8,473 nt of DNA from Gemmataceae bacterium (GCA_025056835.1 JANWVS010000062.1:1-8473), one strand, 5' to 3'. Positions 1 through 6,697 are shown, counted from the first letter of the stretch. Translations and numbers: made by a program. Notes: generated by a model not told the origin, from the sequence alone.

Positions 1-812
1 CGGCGGAAATGGCCGTTTTCGAGCACGCGGAGCAATTTCGCCTGCAAACCGGGAGCCATTTCGGCGATTTCGTCGATGAAGAGGGTACCGCCTTCGGCCA
101 CTTCGACCAGCCCTGGCTTGGCCTGTACGGCGCCGGTGAACGCGCCTTTTTCGTGGCCGAACAACTCGCTCTCCAGCAGCGTCTCTTGCAAGGCCGCGCA
201 GTTGATCGTCACCAACGGGCGATCGCGGCGCCGACTATTGTTGTGCAAGGCTCGGGCGACGAGTTCCTTGCCCGTGCCGCTGGCGCCACGGATCAAGACG
301 GTGGCGTCGGTCGGGGCCACTCTCTCGATCAGCTGCACAATTTTCCGCATCGCGGCGCTTGAGCCGACGAGACGATAACGCGGCGACTCATAGCGAAGGT
401 GTTCCACCCACTGCCGCTCGCGCCGCGCCAGCAGAACTTTCTCAAAGGCCTTTTGAATGTGGACTTCCAGCTCGGGAAGCTGAAAGGGCTTCGTCAGATA
501 ATCGTAGGCCCCCTTCTTCATCGCCTGGATGGCGGTTTCAATACTGCCGTGGGCAGTCAGGAGAATGACTTCCAGGGTGGGTTGGCGTTCTTTGAGCTTC
601 TCGAGCAGTTCCAAGCCGCTCAAGCCGGGCATGTGCAAGTCGACAAGGGCCACGTCGTGGCGCCCTTGTTCCGCTTTGGCCAGTCCGTCGAGACCATCGG
701 CCGCCTGCGTCACCATCATCCCGAGCCGCTGGCAGCGCTTGGCCAAGGTTTGCCGAAGTTGCTCATCGTCGTCAACGATCAAGAGATGGATCGCGGCGGT
801 GTTGTTGGCCAT
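1..812 (-). CDS. NtrC-family sigma54-dependent response regulator (3' end outside window)
   Basis: This two-component regulator activates RNA polymerase carrying sigma54. Reading leftward from the ATG at 812-810 gives 270 intact codons before the window edge. Residues 8-120 form a receiver domain with acidic pocket D14-D16, phosphoacceptor D58 (in VDLHMPG), T86 and K108. Residues about 147-270 start an AAA+ domain with Walker A GASGTGKE (176-183), the sigma54-contacting loop GAFTGA (223-228) and Walker [10 protein letters not shown] (241-249). The rest of the ATPase and the DNA-binding domain lie outside the window. The start is fixed by the receiver domain beginning at about residue 8; I see no strong ribosome binding site, so coupling to the gene ending 16 bases upstream is likely. 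Walker A has Ala where many homologues have Glu (GE[ST]GTGKE). No partner histidine kinase and no clear -24/-12 promoter were seen in the window. Confidence 0.96.
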   Translation of the reverse strand, partial: MANNTAAIHLLIVDDDEQLRQTLAKRCQRLGMMVTQAADGLDGLAKAEQGRHDVALVDLHMPGLSGLELLEKLKERQPTLEVILLTAHGSIETAIQAMKKGAYDYLTKPFQLPELEVHIQKAFEKVLLARRERQWVEHLRYESPRYRLVGSSAAMRKIVQLIERVAPTDATVLIRGASGTGKELVARALHNNSRRRDRPLVTINCAALQETLLESELFGHEKGAFTGAVQAKPGLVEVAEGGTLFIDEIAEMAPGLQAKLLRVLENGHFR

Positions 813-828
813 AGCGCAAGGTCGACCG

Positions 829-1032
829 TTAGCGTACCGAGAACGCCTTTATTATATCCACCAATACCAGGGTAGCGAGCAGCAGGAAAATGACGATGCC
901 CAACCCGACCGCGAAGCGATCGCCTCGCGTTCGTTCTCCGCTGGTTGTCGGCCGCGCAAAGGAGGCCTCCGCCGCGGCAGGGTTGGTTGACGGCGTAGCG
1001 GTGATGGTTCGGCAGGGAACGGCTGCGTTCAT
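829..1032 (-). CDS. Small single-pass membrane protein in the response-regulator operon
   Basis: Protein of 67 residues with no family I recognise. Residues 1-39 are polar, rich in Ala, Thr, Pro and Arg. Residues about 40-61 form one hydrophobic segment ([20 protein letters not shown]), followed by a short basic tail. With no signal peptide and the hydrophobic stretch near the C-terminus, a tail-anchored or single-pass inner-membrane protein fits. The gene is supported by its position. Its ATG overlaps the stop codon of the upstream BON-like gene as ATGA (1032-1029), the usual mark of translational coupling, and it ends 16 bases before the response-regulator start. It could be an accessory or membrane-sensing partner of the regulator, but that is inference from context. 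A shadow frame at 779-1060 on the same strand lacks this coupling and was not chosen. Confidence 0.72.
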   Translation of the reverse strand: MNAAVPCRTITATPSTNPAAAEASFARPTTSGERTRGDRFAVGLGIVIFLLLATLVLVDIIKAFSVR

Positions 1033-1274
1033 GACAACACCTCGATTTGATTCTCGGCAATGGGAAGACTGGTTGCTTGCATCACAACGTGCTGGGCCAG
1101 TTGTTTCACATGGAACGACGGCGCTCGGCCGTGCAAAACCAGCCGATCGTTCGTAAGGGTCAAATGAAAATCTCTGATGCGGCCTCCGAGACGCCGCCGC
1201 ACGTGGACCTCCAACCGCCCCAATTCATCGCGACGAGTCCTGGTGGCGGCATGATCGAGCGAGCGCGGGTCCAT
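1029..1274 (-). CDS. Small BON-domain-like protein
   Basis: Protein of 81 residues. Residues about 21-80 follow the beta-alpha-beta pattern of a BON domain: a predicted helix (LEVHVRRRLG), a strand LTLTNDRLVLHGRAP whose V-L-x-G stands where BON has VxLxG, a helix with VKQLAQHVVM, and a final strand ENQIEV. BON domains are usually found in periplasmic or membrane-binding proteins, but there is no signal peptide here, so this copy looks cytoplasmic. The start at ATG 1274 is preferred because AGGGAGA (1287-1281) stands six bases before it. A longer reading from GTG 1343 would begin inside the stem of an intrinsic terminator and is unlikely. It is the first gene of the operon and its TGA overlaps the next start. 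Assignment is by pattern only; function unknown. Confidence 0.72.
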   Translation of the reverse strand: MDPRSLDHAATRTRRDELGRLEVHVRRRLGGRIRDFHLTLTNDRLVLHGRAPSFHVKQLAQHVVMQATSLPIAENQIEVLS

Positions 1275-1329
1275 AGCACGTCTCCCTGACGCAGCGTTGA
1301 CGAACTCCTCATCTTTCACTCGAGACAAT

Positions 1330-1376
1330 AAAAAAAGCTCCACCCCGACCGGTCGACCCAGTCAGGGAGGAGCTTT
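1330..1376 (-). terminator. Intrinsic terminator upstream of the BON / response-regulator operon
   Basis: Read on the minus strand, the sequence folds into a long stem followed directly by seven T (1336-1330). Pairs: 1374-1376 with 1334-1336, 1369-1373 (GGAGC on plus) with 1337-1341 (GCTCC), one A-A mismatch, 1365-1367 with 1343-1345, one C-A mismatch, and 1361-1363 with 1347-1349, leaving an 11-base loop. The T tract follows the stem only on the minus strand, which sets the direction. No gene ends just upstream of it on that strand; a sigma70-like promoter lies about 45 bases upstream. It therefore terminates either a short RNA or the leader of the operon that follows. Confidence 0.8.
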
Positions 1377-1414
1377 CGTAGCCTGCGGACGTCACCCCTC
1401 GCGGATGACGACAC
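1330..1414 (-). ncRNA. Candidate small RNA or attenuator leader
   Basis: The predicted transcript starts near 1414 from the promoter at 1450-1421 and ends in the T tract at 1336-1330, giving about 80-85 nt. It contains two hairpins. The first (1410-1390, minus strand) pairs CGTCATCC with GGTGACG across a GCGA loop and one or two extra G, including a G-U pair. The second is the terminator stem. I do not recognise a known riboswitch or small RNA family. Because no other convincing promoter lies between the terminator and the ATG at 1274, the simplest reading is a 5' leader in which read-through is controlled. A stand-alone small RNA is equally compatible with the sequence. Confidence 0.5.
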
Positions 1415-1420
1415 TTTTTC

Positions 1421-1450
1421 ATTCTAACCGCCGCCGATTGGAGAAGTCAA
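1421..1450 (-). promoter_or_regulatory. Sigma70-type promoter for the leader and operon
   Basis: On the minus strand, TTGACT (1450-1445) and TAGAAT (1426-1421) are separated by 18 bases. Each hexamer matches the consensus at five of six positions. The predicted start is about 1414. It faces away from the kinase gene that begins at 1554. Confidence 0.7.
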
Positions 1451-1454
1451 GCAA

Positions 1455-1482
1455 GCCGTCGGTTTTTTTGGAAAGCGACGGC
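1455..1482. repeat. Inverted repeat in the divergent intergenic region
   Basis: A perfect 7-bp inverted repeat, GCCGTCG (1455-1461) and CGACGGC (1476-1482), flanks a 14-base centre that holds seven T. It lies just upstream of the minus-strand -35 element and before the kinase start, so it could be an operator shared by the two directions. The T run is inside the loop, not after the stem, so it is not a normal terminator. The rest of 1275-1553 holds the promoter, leader and terminator described separately. On the plus strand, TTGACA at 1518-1523 lacks a matching -10 element, so the kinase promoter is unclear. Confidence 0.35.
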
Positions 1483-1553
1483 GTGCGGTGCCGCTGCTGC
1501 TCGTCAAGCCCGCAGCGTTGACATTCCTTGCTGCTCCCCCCAGAAAAGATTCC

Positions 1554-2816
1554 ATGGCGTTGGCGCTGGAAGATTTCCTGAAAACGGTGCAGCGCAGCGG
1601 GCTGCTCGGTCCCGAGCAACTGCAAAGCGCCTTGAAGAACATTCCTGCCCCAGAACAAGCGCGAGCCGAGGCGGTGGCCCAACGGCTCGTACAGTTCGGG
1701 CTTCTGACGCAATTTCAAGCCAACAAACTGCTGCAAGGCGCATCCATCGGCTTACAGCTAGGCCCGTACCGGATCTTGACGCCGATCGGCAAAGGCGGAA
1801 TGGGGATGGTCTACCTGGGCCTCGACCAGCGAAGCAAACAGCACGTTGCCATCAAGGTGTTGTCCCCGCAACGGCGCCGGGAAGGCGACCGGCACCTCAT
1901 TCGCTTCCGCCGCGAATTGGAGATTTCCAAGAAGCTCCTGCATCCGCACCTCGTCGTCGCTCAAGACGTCGGCGAGGAGCATCAAGTGCATTACTTGGTC
2001 ATGGAGTACATCCCGGGCCAGACGTTGCACCGCCTCGTCACGACCGAAGGCCCCCTGACGGTGCCCCGAGCGGCCCGCTTGTTCCGGGAAGTGGCCGACG
2101 CCCTGCACTACGCCCACAGCCAAGGCTTAATCCACCGCGACCTCAAGCCGGCCAACATCATGGTGACGCCCAACGATCACGCCAAAGTACTCGACCTCGG
2201 CTTGGCGATCTTCCAGGGCGAGACGGTCGACGATGCGGCTGTGCTCGGCGGCAGAGGACACGTCGTCGGCACCTTTGATTACATCGCCCCGGAGCAAACG
2301 CGCGACGCCGCCAAGGTCGATCCGCGTGCGGATGTGTATGCCTTGGGGTGCTCGTTGTACTTCGCCCTCAGCGGCCGACCACCCTTTCCTACCGGCACCG
2401 CCAAGGAAAAAATTCAGGCCCATCGCACGCAAGAGCCGCAGCCGCTCCGCGAGTTGAACCCGTCCGTGCCGGAGGAGTTCGCAGCCATCGTTCGCCAGAT
2501 GATGGCCAAGACACCGGAACAGCGTTTGACCTCGATGGCGGTCGTGCAAACGGCCCTGGCGCCGTGGGTGGGTCATGAGTTGGGCAAACCGCTTGACCAG
2601 ACCGGCGACAGCGCGTTTCAAGCCGCCGTGGCCGCGCTTCAGTCAGCACCGGTCATCGCCGAACCGTCCGACGAGCCATGGGCCTTTCTCCATCCCGAGC
2701 GACGCGACGTCATCCAACGGCACGGCGCCGCGTCGCGGCATTGGCTGTTGGCGGGTACTGTTGTCGCTTGGCTGTTGGCCTTCGCGCTGCTGGTGGTCAT
2801 TTTTTTGTTAGGATAA
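1554..2816 (+). CDS. Membrane-anchored PknB-type serine/threonine protein kinase
   Basis: This Hanks-type kinase should phosphorylate Ser/Thr on protein substrates from the cytoplasmic side of the membrane. In 420-residue numbering, a short helical segment (about 1-66, with the planctomycete-style run GLLTQFQANKLL) precedes the kinase domain at about 72-337. Visible motifs are the glycine loop GKGGMGMVY (79-87), ATP lysine K101 in VAIK, catalytic loop HRDLKPANIM (194-203, D196, N201), metal-binding DLG (214-216, a common variant of DFG) and APE (245-247). All key residues are present, so it should be active. A hydrophobic segment at about 397-419 ends the protein; only one residue follows it, so there is no extracellular sensor domain. 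The start at ATG 1554 fits family length; a GTG at 1488 in the same frame would add 22 atypical residues. Substrate unknown. The next gene starts 44 bases downstream in the same direction. Confidence 0.93.
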   Translation: MALALEDFLKTVQRSGLLGPEQLQSALKNIPAPEQARAEAVAQRLVQFGLLTQFQANKLLQGASIGLQLGPYRILTPIGKGGMGMVYLGLDQRSKQHVAIKVLSPQRRREGDRHLIRFRRELEISKKLLHPHLVVAQDVGEEHQVHYLVMEYIPGQTLHRLVTTEGPLTVPRAARLFREVADALHYAHSQGLIHRDLKPANIMVTPNDHAKVLDLGLAIFQGETVDDAAVLGGRGHVVGTFDYIAPEQTRDAAKVDPRADVYALGCSLYFALSGRPPFPTGTAKEKIQAHRTQEPQPLRELNPSVPEEFAAIVRQMMAKTPEQRLTSMAVVQTALAPWVGHELGKPLDQTGDSAFQAAVAALQSAPVIAEPSDEPWAFLHPERRDVIQRHGAASRHWLLAGTVVAWLLAFALLVVIFLLG

Positions 2817-2848
2817 TCTCCAGGAGCATCCGAGACGCCATGATCAAT

Positions 2849-2856
2849 TAAGGAGG
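2849..2856 (+). promoter_or_regulatory. Strong ribosome binding site of the redoxin-cytochrome gene
   Basis: TAAGGAGG ends four bases before ATG 2861. It is the best Shine-Dalgarno match seen in this window and fixes the start, which opens directly into a signal peptide. Confidence 0.75.
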
Positions 2857-2860
2857 CAGC

Positions 2861-4825
2861 ATGAAAGGCACGACGATCCGACGATACTCGTGCGGTTTCT
2901 TTGCCGCACTGGTTGCCGCATCCTTCGTTGCTGCTCAAACGCCGGCTCAAGAGAAGGCCCCGTCGCGCGCCAAACTCGAAAGCAAAATTCCCAATCTCGC
3001 CTTCCAGTACCCCGACGGAAAATCATTGGCGCTGTACGATCTCAAAGACAAAAAAGCAATCGTTATCGTATTTCTCTCGTTTGAATGCCCGGTCTCCAAC
3101 AGCTATAGTTCGACCTTGGCCGACATCGCGGCGGAGTTCGGCCCGCACGGCGTGGCGATGATCGGCCTGACCGTCAATGAAGAGGAGACACCGGCCGACG
3201 TGGCCAAGCAGGCCCAACGTCACAACCTGAATTTTCCGGTGTTCTTGGACGCCCGCCTGACCGCGGCCCGGGCGCTGGCTGCCGACTACACCCCGGAGGT
3301 CTTTGTTCTCGACGGCGATTTCGTACTACGCTACCGCGGCCGCATCGACGACAGCTACAGCGAACGTCTGAAGAAACACGCCGTCGTCAAAGAGCACAAT
3401 CTCAGGCAGGTGCTCGGCGAATTGTTGTCCGGGCGGCCGATTTCCGTGGCCGCCACACGGGCGGTCGGCTGTCCTATCGTCCGCGAGGAACGGCCTTTGG
3501 CCACGACGGGCAAAGTCACGTACTACCGCGACGTGGCCCCGATCCTCCAGGAACATTGTCAAACCTGCCACCGCCCGGGAGAGGTCGGGCCTTTTTCGCT
3601 GCTGACGTACAAGCAAGCGGTCAACTGGGCTGCCGACATCAAAACGTATACCCAGAACCGCACCATGCCTCCCTGGAAGCCGACCAAGGGCCTTCCTTTC
3701 CTTAATGAGCGCCGCCTCAGCGACAGGGAACTGGCCACGTTGGCGGCTTGGGTCGATGGCGGCACACCCGCGGGGGATCCGCGTGACGCACCGCCACCGA
3801 AGCATTTTCCCGATGGTTGGCAACTCGGCACGCCGGACCTCGTGCTGACGCCCAGCGGCGACTTCACGCTCGGTCCCGATGGCCGCGATGTCTACCGTTG
3901 TTTCGTGATGCCGACCAACCTGCCCCGGGATGTGTATGTGACCGCGGTGGAGATCCGGCCGTCGAACAAACGGGTCGTTCACCATGTGTTGTTGGCAATC
4001 GACACGACCGGGCAAGCCCGAGCTTTAGAGAAACGTGCCCAGCTCGCCGAAGCGAACCGGTCCGAGGCCGACGATACGCACCCCGGCAGGAAAGCGCGCG
4101 ATCGCGGAGCGGGGTATTCGACCAACATGGGGTTCGGCTTCATCCCGCAAGGTGCCGGTCTGACCGGCTGGGCGCCGGGGATTGTGCCGCGGCACTTACC
4201 GGACGGCGCCGGCATGTTGCTGCCCAAGGGGGCAGATGTCGTCATGCAAGTCCATTATCATCGCAACGGCCGCGTCGAAACCGATCGGACCCAGGTAGGG
4301 CTGTACCTGGCGAAGAAAGAGGTCGACAAACCTTTTTACGGCGGCGTTGTCGCCGGTGGTCGCGGTCCGCTCGGCATCCTCTTTTCCATCCCGCCGGGCG
4401 ATCCCAATTATAAACTCGAAGGTGACGCCTGGGCGATTGCCGACTTCACCATCTTCTTCATCATGCCCCACATGCACCTGCTCGGCAAACAAATCAGCTT
4501 GACGATGACACCGCCGGACGGACCGACACAAACGCTCATCGAAATCGGCGCCTGGGATTACAATTGGCAAGAGACGTACATGCTCAAGGAACCGCTTGTC
4601 GTCAAAGCGGGGACAAGGTTCCACGTTGAGGCCTACTATGACAACAGCGCGGCCAATCCGTTGAATCCCTTCAACCCGCCGCGGCGCGTGACCTTTGGCG
4701 AGCAGACGACGAACGAAATGTGCTTTGTTTTCCTTGGCGGCACGACGGACCAACCCATCCTGGGACGCCGCGGCTTGCCGTTGTCGCCCGTGGCTGGCAA
4801 AAAAGCGGCGGTGAACGTGAAATGA
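2861..4825 (+). CDS. Exported redoxin / cytochrome c / PHM-like copper monooxygenase fusion protein
   Basis: Protein of 654 residues with four regions. (1) A signal peptide, residues 1 to about 25, cleaving near VAA-Q. (2) A thioredoxin/redoxin domain, about 40-190; its active site reads FECPVSN with one cysteine (C76) in place of CxxC. (3) A cytochrome c domain, about 219-305, with haem motif C233-Q-T-C236-H237 and MPPW (269-272), whose Met may be the second haem ligand. (4) A copper type II, ascorbate-dependent monooxygenase-like part, about 320-640, resembling the peptidylglycine hydroxylase / dopamine hydroxylase fold. It has candidate copper ligands HH (374-375), HYH (465-467), MPHMH (535-539) and NEMC (Met 620, compare DEMC in PHM). 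Haem attachment requires export. The substrate is unknown; a periplasmic oxidation with electrons passing through the haem is inference. A strong ribosome binding site fixes the start. Confidence 0.92.
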   Translation: MKGTTIRRYSCGFFAALVAASFVAAQTPAQEKAPSRAKLESKIPNLAFQYPDGKSLALYDLKDKKAIVIVFLSFECPVSNSYSSTLADIAAEFGPHGVAMIGLTVNEEETPADVAKQAQRHNLNFPVFLDARLTAARALAADYTPEVFVLDGDFVLRYRGRIDDSYSERLKKHAVVKEHNLRQVLGELLSGRPISVAATRAVGCPIVREERPLATTGKVTYYRDVAPILQEHCQTCHRPGEVGPFSLLTYKQAVNWAADIKTYTQNRTMPPWKPTKGLPFLNERRLSDRELATLAAWVDGGTPAGDPRDAPPPKHFPDGWQLGTPDLVLTPSGDFTLGPDGRDVYRCFVMPTNLPRDVYVTAVEIRPSNKRVVHHVLLAIDTTGQARALEKRAQLAEANRSEADDTHPGRKARDRGAGYSTNMGFGFIPQGAGLTGWAPGIVPRHLPDGAGMLLPKGADVVMQVHYHRNGRVETDRTQVGLYLAKKEVDKPFYGGVVAGGRGPLGILFSIPPGDPNYKLEGDAWAIADFTIFFIMPHMHLLGKQISLTMTPPDGPTQTLIEIGAWDYNWQETYMLKEPLVVKAGTRFHVEAYYDNSAANPLNPFNPPRRVTFGEQTTNEMCFVFLGGTTDQPILGRRGLPLSPVAGKKAAVNVK

Positions 4826-4845
4826 TCGCCCCACCCAGACACGGG

Positions 4846-4857
4846 CACCGGCCGGTG
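4846..4857. repeat. Perfect 12-bp palindrome
   Basis: CACCGGCCGGTG lies 21 bases after the stop of the redoxin-cytochrome gene, in the 84-base gap before the first retropepsin gene. It could be a regulator site or a small hairpin. No T tract follows. In GC-rich DNA it may be chance. Confidence 0.25.
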
Positions 4858-4909
4858 GCCATCACAATACGGCGGCGGCGCGGCGCCGTGCGATAACCCG
4901 GCGGGACCA

Positions 4910-5752
4910 ATGATGCTACGACGACTTCTCCAAGCGCTGGTTTTCCTCGGGTGTGCGGCGTCGGCGCACGCCGGCGATTCCAAGGCGGATGCACCCTCGA
5001 CAGCCGTCCCTTACCGCCTGACCGACACGCAGCACGTTTTGGTCCGTGTCAAAATCAATGACAAAGGGCCGTTCAATTTCATCGTGGACACCGGCTGTCC
5101 GGTGCTGATCGTCGCGACGCCGGTGGCCAAGAAGATCGGTCTGCAAGCAGAGAAAGGCTGGGCCGTACTCGACAAACTCGAGCTGGAGGGCGGTCTGAGC
5201 CAGTCGAAGGTCAAGGCGCGAGTCGAGACCCCGTTCCAGCTCGAAGGGATGAACGGCATGGGGCTGGCCGGAGTCGAGCTGCACGGTCTGCTCGGCTACT
5301 CCGTCATCGCCAAGTACAAAATGGAGTTCGATTTCACACGCGACCAGCTGCGTTGGAAACCGCTGGCGTACGATCCGCCCGAACCGAGGCCGATCGGCGT
5401 CAAGGGAGGTGCCGGCGGCTTGGAGATGATCGCCGGCCTGATGAAGTTCCTCACGGTGCTGTCGGGTTTGAAACCCGCGCCGCCGCCGGTGCCGCGCGGC
5501 TTCCTCGGCTTTCAGATGAGCCAAGCCAACGATGGCGTCGCGGTCAGCGCGGTGCTGGCGAAAAGTCCCGCGGCCGAGGCGGGCTTAAGAAAGGGAGACC
5601 GCTTACTGGAGATCGACGGCGCGACCATCACGTCGATTGCCGATGTTCAGCGGGCCACGGCGCGGCTCGTCGCCGGCACCGAACTCCGCTTGCGGATTCA
5701 GCGCGGCACGGAAAAGCAAGAACTCAAAATAACGGCCGGTCACGGCTTGTAA
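4910..5752 (+). CDS. Exported retropepsin-like aspartyl protease with PDZ domain (copy 1)
   Basis: Protein of 280 residues. A signal peptide (1 to about 21) ends AHA-GD. A retropepsin-like domain at about 38-150 starts with VRVKINDKGPFNFIVDTG, with catalytic D60-T61-G62, and carries the later hydrophobic-Gly motif HGLLGY (125-130). A single DTG motif means the enzyme would act as a dimer, as viral retropepsins do. A PDZ domain at about 195-277 contains the carboxylate-binding loop GFLGF and the typical AAEAGLRKGDRLLEIDG. PDZ domains bind exposed C-termini, so a role in recognising or trimming envelope proteins is plausible. The usual DTGA reads DTGC here; after signal removal C63 is the only cysteine. 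It starts at ATG 4910 (ATG 4913 is equally possible) with a weak ribosome binding site. A paralogue follows 66 bases downstream. The substrate is unknown. Confidence 0.88.
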   Translation: MMLRRLLQALVFLGCAASAHAGDSKADAPSTAVPYRLTDTQHVLVRVKINDKGPFNFIVDTGCPVLIVATPVAKKIGLQAEKGWAVLDKLELEGGLSQSKVKARVETPFQLEGMNGMGLAGVELHGLLGYSVIAKYKMEFDFTRDQLRWKPLAYDPPEPRPIGVKGGAGGLEMIAGLMKFLTVLSGLKPAPPPVPRGFLGFQMSQANDGVAVSAVLAKSPAAEAGLRKGDRLLEIDGATITSIADVQRATARLVAGTELRLRIQRGTEKQELKITAGHGL

Positions 5753-5818
5753 CCGCGCCTGCCGCCGGTTATGGTCTTACCCCCAACCCGAGCAAAGCGA
5801 GCCACAACGAGGTATCCC

Positions 5819-6676
5819 ATGAAGCGGCTTCTCATGGTCATGACGGTGGCGGCGGCCGGTCTGATCGCACCGACGACGCGAGCCGATGATCCTGCCGACG
5901 TCAAGTCTGCCGACGTCAAGCCTGCCGTCGTCCCGTTTGAAATGCTGAAGTCGCAACACATGGCGGTCCAGGTGAAAGTTAACGGTAAGGGGCCGTTCCG
6001 CCTGATCTTTGACACGGGAGCACCGTTTACGTTGATCAGCAATAAGGTGGCTCGAGAGGCGAATGTCTTCCCGGAAAATTTCAAACCTTCGCCGTTCGCG
6101 TTGTTCGGCATGCAACAAAAACCGTACCGTCTCAAAGAGCTGGAAATGGGAGAACTCAAGCTCGCCAATGTCGATGCGATGGTCATGGATCATCCGACGG
6201 TCGGCGCTTTGGCCAGTGTCGTAGGCCCGATTGAGGGAATCATCGGCTTCAACGTCTTTGCGAAACACCGTACCACGATCGACTACCAGGCCAAGGCGAT
6301 GACGTTCGTGCCCGTCAAATACGAGCCGATCAACATGATCGACAAACTCATGCGCATCATGCTGGCGCCACCCAAAGAGCGGAGCCAACCCAAAGTGCTG
6401 GCACCGGCCGGGCTTTTGGGAATTCGCGTCGAAAAAGCGAAGGAAGATGAAAACGCCGGCGTGACCATCGCTGAGGTCTTCGCCGACAGCCCCGCCGCAG
6501 AGGCAGGTTTGAAACCGGGCGACCGCCTGCTGACGCTTGCCGGACGTTGGACGGATAGCGTGGAAGATTGCTATTTCGCCGCGAGCCGACTGCAAGTAGG
6601 CATCGCGGCTGATGCCGAAATCATTCGCGACGGCACGAAGCAAAAAATCAAGATCACGATCCGACCGGGAACGTAG
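5819..6676 (+). CDS. Exported retropepsin-like aspartyl protease with PDZ domain (copy 2)
   Basis: Protein of 285 residues with the same layout as the gene just upstream. A signal peptide (1 to about 22) ends TTRA-DD. A retropepsin-like domain at about 38-165 has VKVNGKGPFRLIFDTGAPFTLIS (catalytic D65-T66-G67) and the later motif GIIGF (140-144). A PDZ domain at about 197-283 has GLLGI and AAEAGLKPGDRLL. It keeps the usual DTGA, unlike copy 1. The start at ATG 5819 is chosen over an in-frame ATG at 5771 because it opens directly into the signal peptide and has GAGGT six bases upstream. The two copies align throughout but differ at many residues, which suggests an old tandem duplication with later divergence. 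They may form homodimers or heterodimers; the sequence does not decide this. Confidence 0.88.
   Translation: MKRLLMVMTVAAAGLIAPTTRADDPADVKSADVKPAVVPFEMLKSQHMAVQVKVNGKGPFRLIFDTGAPFTLISNKVAREANVFPENFKPSPFALFGMQQKPYRLKELEMGELKLANVDAMVMDHPTVGALASVVGPIEGIIGFNVFAKHRTTIDYQAKAMTFVPVKYEPINMIDKLMRIMLAPPKERSQPKVLAPAGLLGIRVEKAKEDENAGVTIAEVFADSPAAEAGLKPGDRLLTLAGRWTDSVEDCYFAASRLQVGIAADAEIIRDGTKQKIKITIRPGT
5891..5920 (+). repeat. 15-bp tandem repeat within copy 2
   Basis: Two 15-base units (5891-5905 and 5906-5920) differ only at the first base, followed by a partial third unit. They encode PADVK-SADVK just after the signal peptide, in a linker before the protease domain. This is probably a slippage-type length change in a tolerant region. 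Confidence 0.6.
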
Positions 6677-6680
6677 CAAC

Positions 6681-6697
6681 TTCCCGCTGCACGGGAA
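6681..6697 (+). terminator. Possible hairpin after retropepsin copy 2
   Basis: TTCCCG (6681-6686) and CGGGAA (6692-6697) form a 6-bp stem with a 5-base loop, four bases after the stop codon. No T tract follows, so intrinsic termination is uncertain. The rest of the gap up to 6902 holds another small hairpin (CCGCC 6743-6747 with GGCGG 6754-6758) and no promoter I would defend. Confidence 0.3.

Noticed and set aside
1029..1343. Longer 104-residue reading of the BON-like gene from GTG 1343
   Set aside because: The GTG falls inside the terminator stem and lacks a ribosome binding site, while ATG 1274 has AGGGAGA at proper spacing.
1316..1414. Possible 32-codon leader peptide starting at GTG 1414 on the minus strand
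   Set aside because: It would start at the very first base of the predicted RNA with no ribosome binding site, runs through the terminator stem and T tract, and shows no run of a regulatory amino acid.
1518..1550. TTGACA as the -35 of a kinase promoter
   Set aside because: No acceptable -10 element at 16-19 bases, and the RNA would start almost at the ATG at 1554. It is mentioned only as a weak possibility.
3326..4015. Open frame of 229 codons on the minus strand inside the redoxin-cytochrome gene
   Set aside because: A shadow of a gene whose haem and copper motifs are intact; no domain and no ribosome binding site.
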